Positions 43,428 through 52,391 of a stretch of DNA of 64,000 nt are shown here, in pieces (within the stretch, counting starts at the first letter, position 1; each line of letters opens with the position of its first letter). Source of the DNA: Actinoplanes oblitus. GTDB lineage: Bacteria; Actinomycetota; Actinomycetes; Mycobacteriales; Micromonosporaceae. The position numbers and the translations under genes were made by a program. The notes beneath the pieces are model-generated. The model was not told where the DNA came from. It saw only the letters and a list, made by a program, of their open reading frames with translations, and searched no databases. The DNA is taken from NCBI RefSeq assembly GCF_030252345.1, contig NZ_CP126980.1:2681501-2745500 (forward strand), in the 5' to 3' direction.

Positions 43428-44612
43428 TCAGCAGACCACGGACAACCTCGCGGTGGTGCCCATTCCGGAACCGTCCGACAACACGGTCAGTGTGCCGTCG
43501 TGCGCCTTCATGATCCGCTGGGCGATGCTCAGGCCCAGACCGACCCCGGGCACCGCCTGCTCCCGGGCGAACCGGCCGCGGTAGAACCGCTCGACCACGT
43601 GCGGCAGCTCGTCGGCCGGGATGCCGGCACCCTCGTCGACGACGTCCAGGCCGGTCTCGTCGATCCGGATCCGCACCACCGAGCCGGCCGGGCTGAACAG
43701 CACCGCGTTGCGCACCAGGTGCTCGGCGGCCTGGCTGAGCCGGGTGAAGTCGCCAGGCACCCCGACCGGCTCCGCGGGACCCTCCAGCAGCAGCGTCACC
43801 TCGCGCTGCGCGGCCTGCGACCGGCACGCGGCGATCGCCGCGCCGGCGACCGTGACCAGGTCGGTCTGCGCCCGCAGCAGCGGCAGCGGGGTGCCCGGCG
43901 GGCGGGTGCCGGCGAGCAGGTGGTCGACCATCCGGACCAGGCGCTCGCCGTTGCGCTGGATCGGTTCGATCATTTTCCGGTACGGCTCCAGCTCCTCGTT
44001 GTCCACCAGCAGCTCCAGGTACCCCTGGATGGTGGTGACCGGGGTGCGCAGCTCGTGCGACACGGTGGCGACGAAGTCCTCCTCCCGGCTGATCGCCCGG
44101 GACAGCTCGTCGCCGATCTCGGCCAGCAGCAGCCGGTTCCGGATCGCGGAGAGGTGCCCGGCGGCCTGCCCGGCCATCGTGCGCAGTAGGTCGACCTGCT
44201 TGTCCCCGGTCTCCCGGGGCCGGTCGTCGAGCACGCACATGGTGCCGAGCACGTGCCCGTCCTCGTCGATCAGCGGGACACCGGCGTAGTACCTGATGTG
44301 CGGCGCGCCGACCACGTTCGCCCAGGCCGAGTAGACCGGGTGGGTCAGCGCGTCACGCACGACGAGCGGCATCCGGCTGTCCACCACGTGCCCGCAGAAC
44401 GAGCTGCTCAGCGGTCCGCCGCTGCCCGGCATGCCGGTGCTGCCGGCGAACCACTGCCGGTCACCGGCGACCAGCGTCACGGTGGACATCGGGGTCTCGA
44501 AGACCGAGCTGGCCAGCCGGGTCAGCTCGTCGAGGACGACCGGGCGCGGCGCGTCGAGCAGCTGATAGCTGTGCACCGCGGCCACCCGGGCCGCGTCGCC
44601 GACTGTGCTCAT
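43428..44612 (-). CDS. GAF-domain sensor histidine kinase
   Basis: A 394-residue soluble kinase from the ATG at 44612. The GAF domain (about 20-155) contains [17 protein letters not shown] and [20 protein letters not shown], the form seen in redox- or light-responsive GAF proteins but without a certain chromophore Cys. HisKA follows with [16 protein letters not shown] (His near 188), then HATPase_c with [21 protein letters not shown] and [12 protein letters not shown]. No cognate regulator is directly adjacent on this strand, but a receiver protein is divergently encoded 126 bp away. The gene runs straight into the MCP gene. Confidence 0.9.
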   Translation of the reverse strand: MSTVGDAARVAAVHSYQLLDAPRPVVLDELTRLASSVFETPMSTVTLVAGDRQWFAGSTGMPGSGGPLSSSFCGHVVDSRMPLVVRDALTHPVYSAWANVVGAPHIRYYAGVPLIDEDGHVLGTMCVLDDRPRETGDKQVDLLRTMAGQAAGHLSAIRNRLLLAEIGDELSRAISREEDFVATVSHELRTPVTTIQGYLELLVDNEELEPYRKMIEPIQRNGERLVRMVDHLLAGTRPPGTPLPLLRAQTDLVTVAGAAIAACRSQAAQREVTLLLEGPAEPVGVPGDFTRLSQAAEHLVRNAVLFSPAGSVVRIRIDETGLDVVDEGAGIPADELPHVVERFYRGRFAREQAVPGVGLGLSIAQRIMKAHDGTLTVLSDGSGMGTTARLSVVC

Positions 44613-44738
44613 CTGGCTCCGTCTCACGAGGGTGAGATTCGGCGACCGCCCCGGCCGACTTGAGAAGTTCGGCCGAACGCTCATTCGCCGGGACGCGGGG
44701 TCGATAGGTGACGCCGGCACATCACGGAGGAGGAGCCC

Positions 44739-45941
44739 ATGCGGACCGAGCTGTACAAGTCGGCCGGAGCCGACGACAAGAAGCCCCTGGTACTGGTCGT
44801 CGACGACGAGGAGACGGTGCTCGAGACGCTCGCCCTGCAACTCGGCCGGGAGAACCGGGTGCTCACCGCCACGGACGGCGAGCAGGCGCTCCAGGTGCTG
44901 GCCGAGCACGGACCGGCCGCCGCCGTGGTCAGCGACATGCGGATGCCCGGCATGAACGGCATCGAGCTGCTGCGCCGGGTGCAGATGGAGTACCCGGACA
45001 CCACCCGGGTGCTGCACACCGGGTACGGCGATATGGCCACCGCGGTGGCCGCCATCAACTCCGGCGGCGTGTACCGCTACCTGCCGAAGCCGGCCGAGAC
45101 CGACGCCCTGCGCGCGGCCATCCGCGAGTCGGTGGCCAAGCACAACCAGGCGATGGCCGAGCGGGACCTGCTCGACCGGACGCTGCGCACCGGCGTGCAG
45201 GCGCTGTTCGGGGTGCTGGAGCTGTCCAACCCGCCCGCCTACCAGCGGGCCGGCCGGATCAGCACGCTGGTCGGCGAACTCTGCGGGGTGCTCCAGCTGG
45301 CCGGCCTGTGGGAGATCGAGGTCGCCGCGATGGCCTCCCAGCTGGGCGCGATCACGGTGCCCGCCTCGACGCTCGCGAAGGTGGAGCGGGGCCTGCCGCT
45401 GAGCGCCGACGAGCAGGCGTCGGTCGACGCCATGCCGCGGATCGCGCTGCGGCTGCTCGGTGACATCCCGATGATGCAGGACGTGCTCGCCATCGTGAGC
45501 GGGTTGTCCGGCGGCCCGGCCGGGCCGGAGGGCCGGTCCGCGCTGGTCGAGGACGGGATCGCGGTGCTGCGGACGGCCATCGCGTTCGAGGCGCTGCGGT
45601 TCCGCGGCTGCACCGACGTCAACGCGATCACCGCGATCGAGGAGCGGGACGACCACCACCCGCACGTGGTGGCGGCGCTGCGCCGGCTCAAGGGGGTGCG
45701 CGCGGTCGAGGACACCGTGCGCAGCGTCCGGGTGCGCGAGCTGGAGGTCGGCATGCGGCTGATCGAGGACGTGGTGGCGACCAACGGGCTGGTCCTGATC
45801 GGCAAGGACACCGTGCTGACCGAGCTGATGCTGGACCGGCTGACCAACTTCGCGCGGGCGGTGGAGCTGGTCGAGGAGGTGCTGGCGGCGGTCCCGTACC
45901 GGGCCGGCGTCAAGCCGACCGCCTACGCCGGCCACCGCTGA
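44739..45941 (+). CDS. Receiver protein with degenerate HD-type output domain
   Basis: A 400-residue protein with a good GGAGGAGG site. The receiver (residues 16-135) has Asp22/Asp23 and the phosphoacceptor Asp66 in VVSDMRMPGMNG, followed by KP in YLPKPAE. The rest resembles RpfG-type HD-GYP outputs in layout, but where an HDxGK metal motif is expected the sequence reads AAMASQLGAITVP, and no HD-GYP second motif is seen. The C-terminal VRVRELEVGMRLIEDVVATN is the segment often found next to HD phosphodiesterases. It is therefore probably catalytically dead and acts as a binding or adaptor domain. Divergent from the GAF kinase, which may be its partner. Confidence 0.82.
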   Translation: MRTELYKSAGADDKKPLVLVVDDEETVLETLALQLGRENRVLTATDGEQALQVLAEHGPAAAVVSDMRMPGMNGIELLRRVQMEYPDTTRVLHTGYGDMATAVAAINSGGVYRYLPKPAETDALRAAIRESVAKHNQAMAERDLLDRTLRTGVQALFGVLELSNPPAYQRAGRISTLVGELCGVLQLAGLWEIEVAAMASQLGAITVPASTLAKVERGLPLSADEQASVDAMPRIALRLLGDIPMMQDVLAIVSGLSGGPAGPEGRSALVEDGIAVLRTAIAFEALRFRGCTDVNAITAIEERDDHHPHVVAALRRLKGVRAVEDTVRSVRVRELEVGMRLIEDVVATNGLVLIGKDTVLTELMLDRLTNFARAVELVEEVLAAVPYRAGVKPTAYAGHR

Positions 45942-45975
45942 TCGCTCGCGGCCGCGTCGCCGGCGACCGGCGCGG

Positions 45976-46368
45976 TCACTGACGGCTCGCGGCCGCCTCG
46001 TATTCCTCGGCCAGCGCTGTCACCGCCCGCAGCGCTCCGGCGGCCTCGGCTCGGATCCGACCGGCCATGCTCACCGGGTCGGTGAGCTTCCCGGCGCGCG
46101 CCTGATCCTCCACCGTCGCGCAGAGCGTGGCCAGGGCGGCCGCGCCGATGTTGCCGGCCGAGCCCTTCAGCGCGTGCGCCTGGTCGCGCAGCACCCCGAG
46201 GTCGGCCGCGTTCTCCAGGGAGGCGGTGACCTGGTCGACGGCGTCCGGGGTCCGGGCCGCGAAGTTCCGCAGCAGCCGCAGCACTAGGGCCCGCTCGGCC
46301 GGCGTCGGATCCGGGTCGGTGATCGTCTCGATCCGGTCCCGGACCGCCGCCAGCCGCTCCTCGAACAT
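45976..46368 (-). CDS. Histidine phosphotransfer (Hpt) domain protein
   Basis: A 130-residue helical protein. His65 in QAHALKGSAGNIGA is the phosphotransfer residue, and GNIGA is the turn typical of Hpt four-helix bundles. Start ATG at 46368. A free-standing Hpt protein implies a multi-step phosphorelay; the receiver-first hybrid kinase at 39325 or the receiver protein next door are candidate partners. It converges with the receiver protein gene (34-bp gap). Confidence 0.88.
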   Translation of the reverse strand: MFEERLAAVRDRIETITDPDPTPAERALVLRLLRNFAARTPDAVDQVTASLENAADLGVLRDQAHALKGSAGNIGAAALATLCATVEDQARAGKLTDPVSMAGRIRAEAAGALRAVTALAEEYEAAASRQ

Positions 46369-46491
46369 TTGCTCATCCTGCGCTGATCAATCGGTCTTCG
46401 GCCGGGAAACGCGGGAAAGCGCAAGATCAAATTCACGGTCTTCATATTCGCACGTCCGCTGGGGTACGGATCGCATGCTCCCGCGCGGGCC

Positions 46492-46538
46492 GAGGGCGGC
46501 GATCTGGCCGCTGCGCGTCCAAAACGATCGCCGCCCTC
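46492..46538. terminator. Terminator after the rhamnose operon
   Basis: A perfect 13-bp stem, GAGGGCGGCGATC (46492-46504) with GATCGCCGCCCTC (46526-46538), and a 21-bp loop. It lies about 40 bp past the stop of the rhamnose isomerase gene and before the Hpt gene start. On the minus strand the second arm is followed by CGGCCCGCG rather than a U-tract. Confidence 0.75.
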
Positions 46539-46577
46539 TTCATTGCCCGTGGCTGGTCACCAAGACCAAGACCCTGG

Positions 46578-47729
46578 TCAGGCGCCCCAGCTAGCTTGTG
46601 TTCCGCCGACGCGCTCGGCGGCGACCTTCGACGCGTATCCCGAGGCTTTGAACGCCGCCACCGGGTCGCGCGGCAGCCCCCGCGCCTCCCGGCGGTCGGC
46701 CAGCGCGCCCCGGACATCCGTCTCGTAGGCGTCCATCAGGATCGCGTTGGCGGCCAGGACGTCGCCGTCGCGCTGCGCGGCGGCGAGCGCTTCCTGGTCG
46801 ATGAGCAGCGCCTTGGCCAGGGCCTGCTCGACGTTGAGGACCGAGCGGATCTGGCCCGGGATCTTCTCCTCGATGTTGTGACACTGGTCGAGCATGAAGT
46901 TCACCCCGGAGGACGGCCGGTGCGCGCCGGCCGCCACGATCTCCGACATGATCCGGAAGAGCTGGAACGGGTCGGCGGACCCGACGATCAGGTCGTCGTC
47001 GGCGTAGAAGCGCGAGTTGAAGTCGAACGCGCCCAGCCGGCCCTGGCGCAGCAGCTGCATCACGATGAACTCGATGTTGGTGCCCGGCGCGTGGTGCCCG
47101 GTGTCCAGCACCACCGTCGCCTTCTCGCCCAGGGCCAGGCAGTGCAGCAGCGAGGTGCCCCAGTCCGGGATGTCCATGCTGTAGAAGTACGGCTCGAAGA
47201 ACTTGTACTCCAGCAGGATCCGCTGGTCGTCGCCGAGCGCGTCGTAGATCCGCCGCAGCGACTCGGCGAGCCGGTCCTGCCGGCCGCGCAGCGAGTCCTG
47301 CCCGGGGTAGTTCAGCCCGTCCGGCAGCCAGATCTTCAGGTCGGTCGAGCCGGTCTCCCGCATGATCTCGATGCACCGCAGGTGGTGCCGGACCGCGTGC
47401 TCGCGGATCGCCGGGTCGGGGTGGCAGAGCGAGCCGAGCTTGTAGTCGTCCTCCTGGAACAGGTTCGAGTTGATCGCGCCGAGCCGGACGCCCCGCTTCG
47501 CCGCGTGGTCGCGCAGGCCGGACCAGTCGTCGACGGTGTCCCACGGGATGTGCAGCGAGACCCGGGGGGCGAGGCCGGTGAGGCGGTGCACCTGGGCCGC
47601 GTCGGAGATCTTCTCGTACGGGTCGCGCGGCACCCCGGGCTGGCCGAACACCTTGAACCGGGTGCCCGAGTTCCCGTACGCCCAACTGGGCACCTCGACG
47701 GTGAAGCCGTCCAATCCGTCCAGGTTCAT
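46578..47729 (-). CDS. rhaI: L-rhamnose isomerase (RhaI type)
   Basis: A 383-residue TIM-barrel sugar isomerase. Metal- and substrate-binding stretches can be seen: RVSLHIPWDTVDDW, KIWLPDGLNYPGQ, LEYKFFEPYFYSMDIPDWG, VLDTGHHAPGTNIEF and FDFNSRFYADDDLIVGSADP. The set matches the RhaI family (Pseudomonas/actinobacterial type) rather than E. coli RhaA. It converts L-rhamnose to L-rhamnulose with a divalent metal. The ATG at 47729 has GGAGG upstream and overlaps the stop of the permease gene as ATGA. It is the last gene of the five-gene rhamnose operon. No kinase or aldolase gene follows in the window. Confidence 0.9.
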   Translation of the reverse strand: MNLDGLDGFTVEVPSWAYGNSGTRFKVFGQPGVPRDPYEKISDAAQVHRLTGLAPRVSLHIPWDTVDDWSGLRDHAAKRGVRLGAINSNLFQEDDYKLGSLCHPDPAIREHAVRHHLRCIEIMRETGSTDLKIWLPDGLNYPGQDSLRGRQDRLAESLRRIYDALGDDQRILLEYKFFEPYFYSMDIPDWGTSLLHCLALGEKATVVLDTGHHAPGTNIEFIVMQLLRQGRLGAFDFNSRFYADDDLIVGSADPFQLFRIMSEIVAAGAHRPSSGVNFMLDQCHNIEEKIPGQIRSVLNVEQALAKALLIDQEALAAAQRDGDVLAANAILMDAYETDVRGALADRREARGLPRDPVAAFKASGYASKVAAERVGGTQASWGA

Positions 47730-48769
47730 GATGTTCCTCCGTAACGGCGGTTGGTGAGTCCGTTGAGCAGGGCCGCGAAGATCAGTACGGCGCCGAGCGC
47801 GAGCAACTGGTACTGCGCGCCCTCGTTGCCGACGAACGCGAGCAGGATCCCGGCGTTCAGCCAGACGATCAGCAGCGTGGCGAGCACGACGCCGGCCACC
47901 CGGCCGATGCCGCCGGTGATCGCCACGCCGCCCAGGACCGCGATGGTGATCGCCGGCAGCGCCATCCCGTTGCCGGAGACCCCGGCGTCCGGGCGGGCCG
48001 AGGCGAACTGGCCGACGGTGACGACGGCGACCAGCCCGGAGAGCAGGCCGGCGTAGACGTACGCCGTGAACCGGGTGTCCCGCACCGGCAGACCGGACCA
48101 GCGGGCCGCCACGTCGTTGGTGCCGATCGCGTAGAGCCGCCGGCCGTACGCGGTCCGGGCCAGCAGCACCCAGACCGCCACCACGGTGGGCACCAGGAAC
48201 GTGAAGATGCCCAGCGGCACGTCCGGGACGTACTGGCCGAACAGCGGCAACTCCACCGACTCGCTGATCGAGAAGAGCTGCTGGATCGGCTTGGTGCTGA
48301 TCGGCTGCTGGTCGTTGATCACGATGGCCAGGGACTTGTACGCGTAGTAGGTGGCCAGCGTGGCGATCAACGCGGGGAACCCGATGTACGACACCAGGAA
48401 GCCGTTGAGCGCGCCGCACAGCGCCCCGAACAGGGCGGTGAGGATGATCGCCGCCCAGAGGGGCCAGCCCCACTCGCCGTACGCGAAGCCGAAGGTCATG
48501 CCGGCCAGCGAGACGATCGCGCCCACCGAGAGGTCGATGCCGCCGCGCCCGGACAGGATCACCAGCAGTTCGGCGAGGCCGAGCATGGCCAGCGGGACGG
48601 CGTTGATCAGCGCCGCCGACATGTAGTCGAAGTCGTAGGGCGCGGTCAGGTAGCCGCCGGCGTCCTGGATGAAGAAGGTGCTCACGACGGCGACGATCAG
48701 CAGCCCGAGCAGCGCGATCCGCTGGGTGAGCAGGACGCGCAGGAGTCGCGCGCCGAAACTCTCGGTCAT
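47726..48769 (-). CDS. rhaQ: Rhamnose ABC transporter permease (RhaQ-like)
   Basis: A 347-residue permease of the ribose/branched-sugar (CUT2) type with about nine or ten hydrophobic segments. The family signature GRGGIDLSVGAIVSLAGM (about 73-90) and the C-terminal AVLGGVAITGGIGRVAGV are clear. The start at 48769 is fixed by a 4-bp ATGA overlap with the upstream permease, and its own stop overlaps the isomerase start in the same way. It should pair with the preceding permease to form a heterodimeric L-rhamnose channel. The naming as Q rather than P follows gene order only. Confidence 0.88.
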   Translation of the reverse strand: MTESFGARLLRVLLTQRIALLGLLIVAVVSTFFIQDAGGYLTAPYDFDYMSAALINAVPLAMLGLAELLVILSGRGGIDLSVGAIVSLAGMTFGFAYGEWGWPLWAAIILTALFGALCGALNGFLVSYIGFPALIATLATYYAYKSLAIVINDQQPISTKPIQQLFSISESVELPLFGQYVPDVPLGIFTFLVPTVVAVWVLLARTAYGRRLYAIGTNDVAARWSGLPVRDTRFTAYVYAGLLSGLVAVVTVGQFASARPDAGVSGNGMALPAITIAVLGGVAITGGIGRVAGVVLATLLIVWLNAGILLAFVGNEGAQYQLLALGAVLIFAALLNGLTNRRYGGTS

Positions 48770-49749
48770 CGGTTCCTCCGGGCGCGAGCGCGGGCGCGCA
48801 GCAGGTCGGCGCCGACCGCCACGATGATGAAGACGCCGACGAACAGGTCGGACAGCTGCGAGCGCCAGCCCAGCTGGGTGACGCCGGAGGCGACCGACTG
48901 CACGAGCAGCGCGCCGAGGAACGTGCCGAGCACCGACCCGCGGCCGCCCATGATGGACGTGCCGCCGATCACCACGGCCGCGATCACCGCCAGTTCCTTG
49001 CCGGAACCGACCGACTGGTCCAGCGTCGAGGTGCCCTGCGCGATGACGAAGCACGAGGCCAGGCCGACGAGCAGCCCGGTGGTCAGGTACGCCAGCAGCA
49101 CCCGCCGCCGCACCCGTACCCCGGCCAGCCGCGCCGCCTGCGCGTCCCCGCCGATCGCGAAGAAGTGCCGGCCACCGGCGGTGTGCCGCAGGTACCACCA
49201 CGCGGCCACGGTGAGCAGCGCGGTGATCAGGAAGGCGTGCGGGACGCCGAGCGTACGGCCGGCCGTGCCGCGCCCGAAGAAGGCGAGGGTGCCGGGGATC
49301 CCGTTCACCGTCCCGGACCCGAAGATCCGCAGGCCGAGGAAGAGGAACAGGTTCGCGGTGCCGAACGTGATGATGATGGCGTGCACCCGGCCGTACGCGA
49401 TCAGCACGCCGTTGACCAGCCCGAGCACCCCGCCCGCCGCGACCGCGAGCAGCACCGCGACGCCGAGCCCGGCCTCCGCCTCGACCAGTGCCTTCGCGGT
49501 CAGCACCGAGCAGACCATGATCGCCCCGCCGACCGACACGTCGATGCCGCCCGTGACGATCACGATGGTCATGCCGATCCCGACCAGGGCGACCGGCGCG
49601 GTGGCCACCAGCAGCGGCTGGATCGAGCCGGCGGTCAGGAAGGCCGGCGTGCTGACCGCCAGCGCCGTCCAGAGCACCGCGATCACCCCGAGCAGCACCA
49701 CCTCCTGGCCGGTCACCGGCGCCGGCAGGACCCGGGGCTTGCCGTTCAC
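48766..49749 (-). CDS. rhaP: Rhamnose ABC transporter permease (RhaP-like)
   Basis: A 327-residue CUT2-type permease. It has the core motif TGGIDVSVGGAIMVCSVLTA (about 67-86) and the late motif VIGGTSIMGGRGSVLGTFLG. Membrane segments fill most of the length. The start is GTG at 49749, overlapping the stop of the ATPase gene as GTGA. It works with the ATPase and RhaS upstream and the second permease downstream. Loss of either permease would be expected to stop transport. Confidence 0.88.
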   Translation of the reverse strand: MNGKPRVLPAPVTGQEVVLLGVIAVLWTALAVSTPAFLTAGSIQPLLVATAPVALVGIGMTIVIVTGGIDVSVGGAIMVCSVLTAKALVEAEAGLGVAVLLAVAAGGVLGLVNGVLIAYGRVHAIIITFGTANLFLFLGLRIFGSGTVNGIPGTLAFFGRGTAGRTLGVPHAFLITALLTVAAWWYLRHTAGGRHFFAIGGDAQAARLAGVRVRRRVLLAYLTTGLLVGLASCFVIAQGTSTLDQSVGSGKELAVIAAVVIGGTSIMGGRGSVLGTFLGALLVQSVASGVTQLGWRSQLSDLFVGVFIIVAVGADLLRARARARRNR

Positions 49750-51245
49750 TCGGCACCGCCGGCGGCCGCGGCCAGCAGATCCACCTGGCTGGCGTCCGGG
49801 CCGAACGACGCCGTCGTGGTCCCGCCCCGGACCACCTGGATCCGGTCCGCGATCCGCAGCGCCTCCGGCAGATCGGAGGTGACCACCAGGACCGCAGTGC
49901 CGCTCTCGGCCAGTTCGGTGATGATCCGGTGGATCTCCTCCTTGGCGCCGACGTCAACGCCCTGGGTCGGCTCGGCCAGGATCAGCACCCGCGGCCGTTC
50001 CACCAGTTGCCGGGCGAGCACCACCTTCTGCGCGTTGCCGCCGGACATGGCGCTGATCGGCTGGCGCTCGCTGGGCGTCTTCACCGCGAGCCGGCGGATC
50101 AGGTCGACGGCGACGGCCTTCTCCCGGGCCCGGTCCAGCCAGACGCCGAAGCGGGAGAGCAGCCGCAGGTGGCCGGCCGAGATGTTGAAGGCGATCGACT
50201 GGAAGCCGAACATGCCCTCCGCCTTGCGGTTGGCCGGCAGCAGCGCGACGCCCAGGTTCTGTGCCTCGCGGGGTGAGCGCGGACGGACCGTCGTACCCCC
50301 GATCCGCAGCTCGCCGGAGGTGGCGCTGTCGATGCCGTAGACGCAGGCGGCGATCTCCGAGACGCCGGAGCCGACCAGACCGTAGAGGGCGACGATCTCG
50401 CCCTCGCGGACCGTGACGTCGACGTCGTGGAACCGGCCGGCCCGGCCGAAGCCGCGCAGTTCCAGGACGGGCGGTCCGGTCGGGATGGCGCGGTGGGGAC
50501 GTTCGTCGGAGAGGATGCCGCCGACCATCAACTCCGCGATGCGGCGCACGGAGAGGGAAGCGATCGGGTAGGTGCCGATGGTCCGGCCGTCGCGCATCAC
50601 CGTCACCTCGTCGGCGATCCGGAACAGCTCGTCCAGCCGGTGCGAGATGTAGATGACCGCCACGCCGTCCGCCGTCAGCCGCCGGACCAGGTCGAAGAGC
50701 ACGTCGATCTCCGCGTCGGTGAGGATCGCCGAGGGCTCGTCGAGGATCAGCACGCTCGCCTTCGCGGCGAGCGCCTTGGCGATCGACACCTGCTGCTGCT
50801 CGGCCACCGAGAGCGTGTTGACGGTGGCGGTGGCGTAGCGGGCCGGGAGGCCGAGCCGCTCCAGCAGCTCGACCACCCGCCTGTTCTGCTCCGCCCAGTC
50901 GACCCGCCCGGCCTTCTTGACCTCACGGCCCAGGAAGATGTTCTCCGCGACGGTGAGCTCGGCGAAGAGCTGCGGCTCCTGGTAGACGGTGGCGATCCCG
51001 AGCGCTATCGCGTCGGTGGTGTGCGCGATCCGGACCGGCTCGCCGTCGAACTCGACGGTGCCCGCGTCGGCGGTCTCCGCCCCGGACACGATCTTGATCA
51101 GCGTGGACTTGCCGGCGCCGTTCTCACCGACGAGCGCGTGCACGCGGCCCGCCCGTACGGTGAAATCGGCGTGCTGGATCGCGCGGACCGCGCCGAACCG
51201 CTTCGCCGTCCCGGCCAGGCGCAGCCTGGGTTTCTCGTCGATCAT
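49746..51245 (-). CDS. rhaT: Rhamnose ABC transporter duplicated ATP-binding protein (RhaT)
   Basis: A 499-residue sugar ABC ATPase with two nucleotide-binding domains. The first has Walker A GENGAGKST, signature-like LSVAEQQQV and Walker B VLILDEPS. The second lacks a full Walker A, as is normal for this family, and has the signature SGGNAQKV and Walker B VLILAEPTQGVDVGAK, with Ala where Asp is expected. The ATG at 51245 overlaps the stop of the binding-protein gene by one base (TGATG). It energises L-rhamnose uptake. The start is secure because upstream in-frame sequence lies inside the previous gene. Confidence 0.9.
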   Translation of the reverse strand: MIDEKPRLRLAGTAKRFGAVRAIQHADFTVRAGRVHALVGENGAGKSTLIKIVSGAETADAGTVEFDGEPVRIAHTTDAIALGIATVYQEPQLFAELTVAENIFLGREVKKAGRVDWAEQNRRVVELLERLGLPARYATATVNTLSVAEQQQVSIAKALAAKASVLILDEPSAILTDAEIDVLFDLVRRLTADGVAVIYISHRLDELFRIADEVTVMRDGRTIGTYPIASLSVRRIAELMVGGILSDERPHRAIPTGPPVLELRGFGRAGRFHDVDVTVREGEIVALYGLVGSGVSEIAACVYGIDSATSGELRIGGTTVRPRSPREAQNLGVALLPANRKAEGMFGFQSIAFNISAGHLRLLSRFGVWLDRAREKAVAVDLIRRLAVKTPSERQPISAMSGGNAQKVVLARQLVERPRVLILAEPTQGVDVGAKEEIHRIITELAESGTAVLVVTSDLPEALRIADRIQVVRGGTTTASFGPDASQVDLLAAAAGGAE

Positions 51246-52273
51246 CAGTAGTTGAACTGGTCGACGTTCTCGGAGGTGATCGCGAGGGCCGGCCCGAGCA
51301 GCAGCATCTTGCTCGCCGCGTCGTAGGTGACCGCCGGCAGCTTGTCGCTGACGTCGTTGGTGGCCTGGAACTGCTTGCCCTCGGCGATCCGCGTGCCGGC
51401 CCAGGCGGTCAGGTAGCCCAGGTTCTGCACGTCCCAGAGGATCGCGGCGGACGACGACTTGTCGGTCAGGTAGGGCTTCATCGACTGCGGGGTGCCGAGG
51501 CCGACGGTGAAGACCTTGCCGATCTTGCCGGCGTCCTTGACCGCCTGCGCGACGCCCGGCGCTGACGACGTGCACTCGCCGACCAGGCCGGTCAGGTCCG
51601 GGTGCGCGTTCATCAGGTCGGTGGCCATCTGGGTCGCCTTGGCCTGGTCCTCACCGGCGTAGACGACGTCGACGATGGTGGTGTCCGGGTACTTCGTCTT
51701 GGTGTACGCCTGCTGCACCTTGATCCATGAGTTGAGGTTCTCGGCGGTCTGGCCGCAGGAGACGATCGCGTACTTGCCCTTGCCGCCCATGGCCTTGAGC
51801 AGGGCGTCCGTCAGACCCTGGCCGATGCCCTCGGCGGTGGCCTGGTTGACGAAGACCTCCCGCACGCTGGTCGGCGCGTCGGTGTCGGCGGTCGCCACGT
51901 GGATGCCGGCGTCCTTGGCCTGCTGCAGCAGCGGGGCCATCGAGTCCGGGTCGTTCGGGGCGACGATCAGGGTGTCGACCTTCTGCTGGATGTAGGAGCG
52001 GACGATGTCGGCCTGCGCGGCGGCGTCGGCCTGGGTCGGCCCCTGGTAGAGCCACTCGACGTTGCCGAGGGCGGTGGCGGCGGCCTTGCCGCCGGCGTTC
52101 ATCGCCTCGAAGTAGGGGACACCCTGCAGTTTCGGGACGAAGGCGACCTTGTACGTCTTCTTGCCGTCGGCGCTGCCGGTGGCGGTGTCGTTGTCGTTCT
52201 TCTTGGTGCAGCCGGCGAGGGCGACGGCGGCGGTGGTGGTGATCGCGATGGCAAGGGAGAGTCGGGAACGCAT
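51245..52273 (-). CDS. rhaS: Rhamnose ABC transporter substrate-binding lipoprotein (RhaS)
   Basis: A 342-residue periplasmic-binding-protein-type lipoprotein. The leader ends in the lipobox ALAGC with Cys22, followed by a Lys/Asp/Asn/Thr-rich linker. Ligand-domain marks are KVAFVPKLQGVPYFEAMNAG, LIVAPNDPDSMAPLLQQAKD and VATADTDAP, as in RhaS and LsrB-type proteins. The ATG at 52273 follows GGAGGC. It heads the operon, and a promoter and two operator-like sites lie directly upstream. The rhamnose assignment rests mainly on the isomerase in the same operon. Confidence 0.9.
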   Translation of the reverse strand: MRSRLSLAIAITTTAAVALAGCTKKNDNDTATGSADGKKTYKVAFVPKLQGVPYFEAMNAGGKAAATALGNVEWLYQGPTQADAAAQADIVRSYIQQKVDTLIVAPNDPDSMAPLLQQAKDAGIHVATADTDAPTSVREVFVNQATAEGIGQGLTDALLKAMGGKGKYAIVSCGQTAENLNSWIKVQQAYTKTKYPDTTIVDVVYAGEDQAKATQMATDLMNAHPDLTGLVGECTSSAPGVAQAVKDAGKIGKVFTVGLGTPQSMKPYLTDKSSSAAILWDVQNLGYLTAWAGTRIAEGKQFQATNDVSDKLPAVTYDAASKMLLLGPALAITSENVDQFNY

Positions 52274-52289
52274 GGATGCCTCCAGCGAC

Positions 52290-52391
52290 TTGAAACGTTC
52301 TAGTCGGAATGTGGCCCAGGTTACGGTGGGGTTATGAGGCGGTCAAGGGCCTAGTTCAGACGCGGTCGATATGCCGATGAGACGTTTCAAG
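52290..52391 (-). promoter_or_regulatory. Promoter and two LacI-type operators of the rhamnose operon
   Basis: On the minus strand TTGACC (52346-52341) and TAACCT (52323-52318) are separated by exactly 17 bp. Operator-like sites flank the promoter: TGAGACGTTTCA within 52377-52391 upstream, and TTGAAACGTTCTA at 52290-52302 downstream, 16 bp before the rhaS start. Both contain the CGTTTCAA half-site of LacI-family operators. Their centres are about 87 bp apart, which allows a repression loop. No regulator gene is present in the window. Confidence 0.65.
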
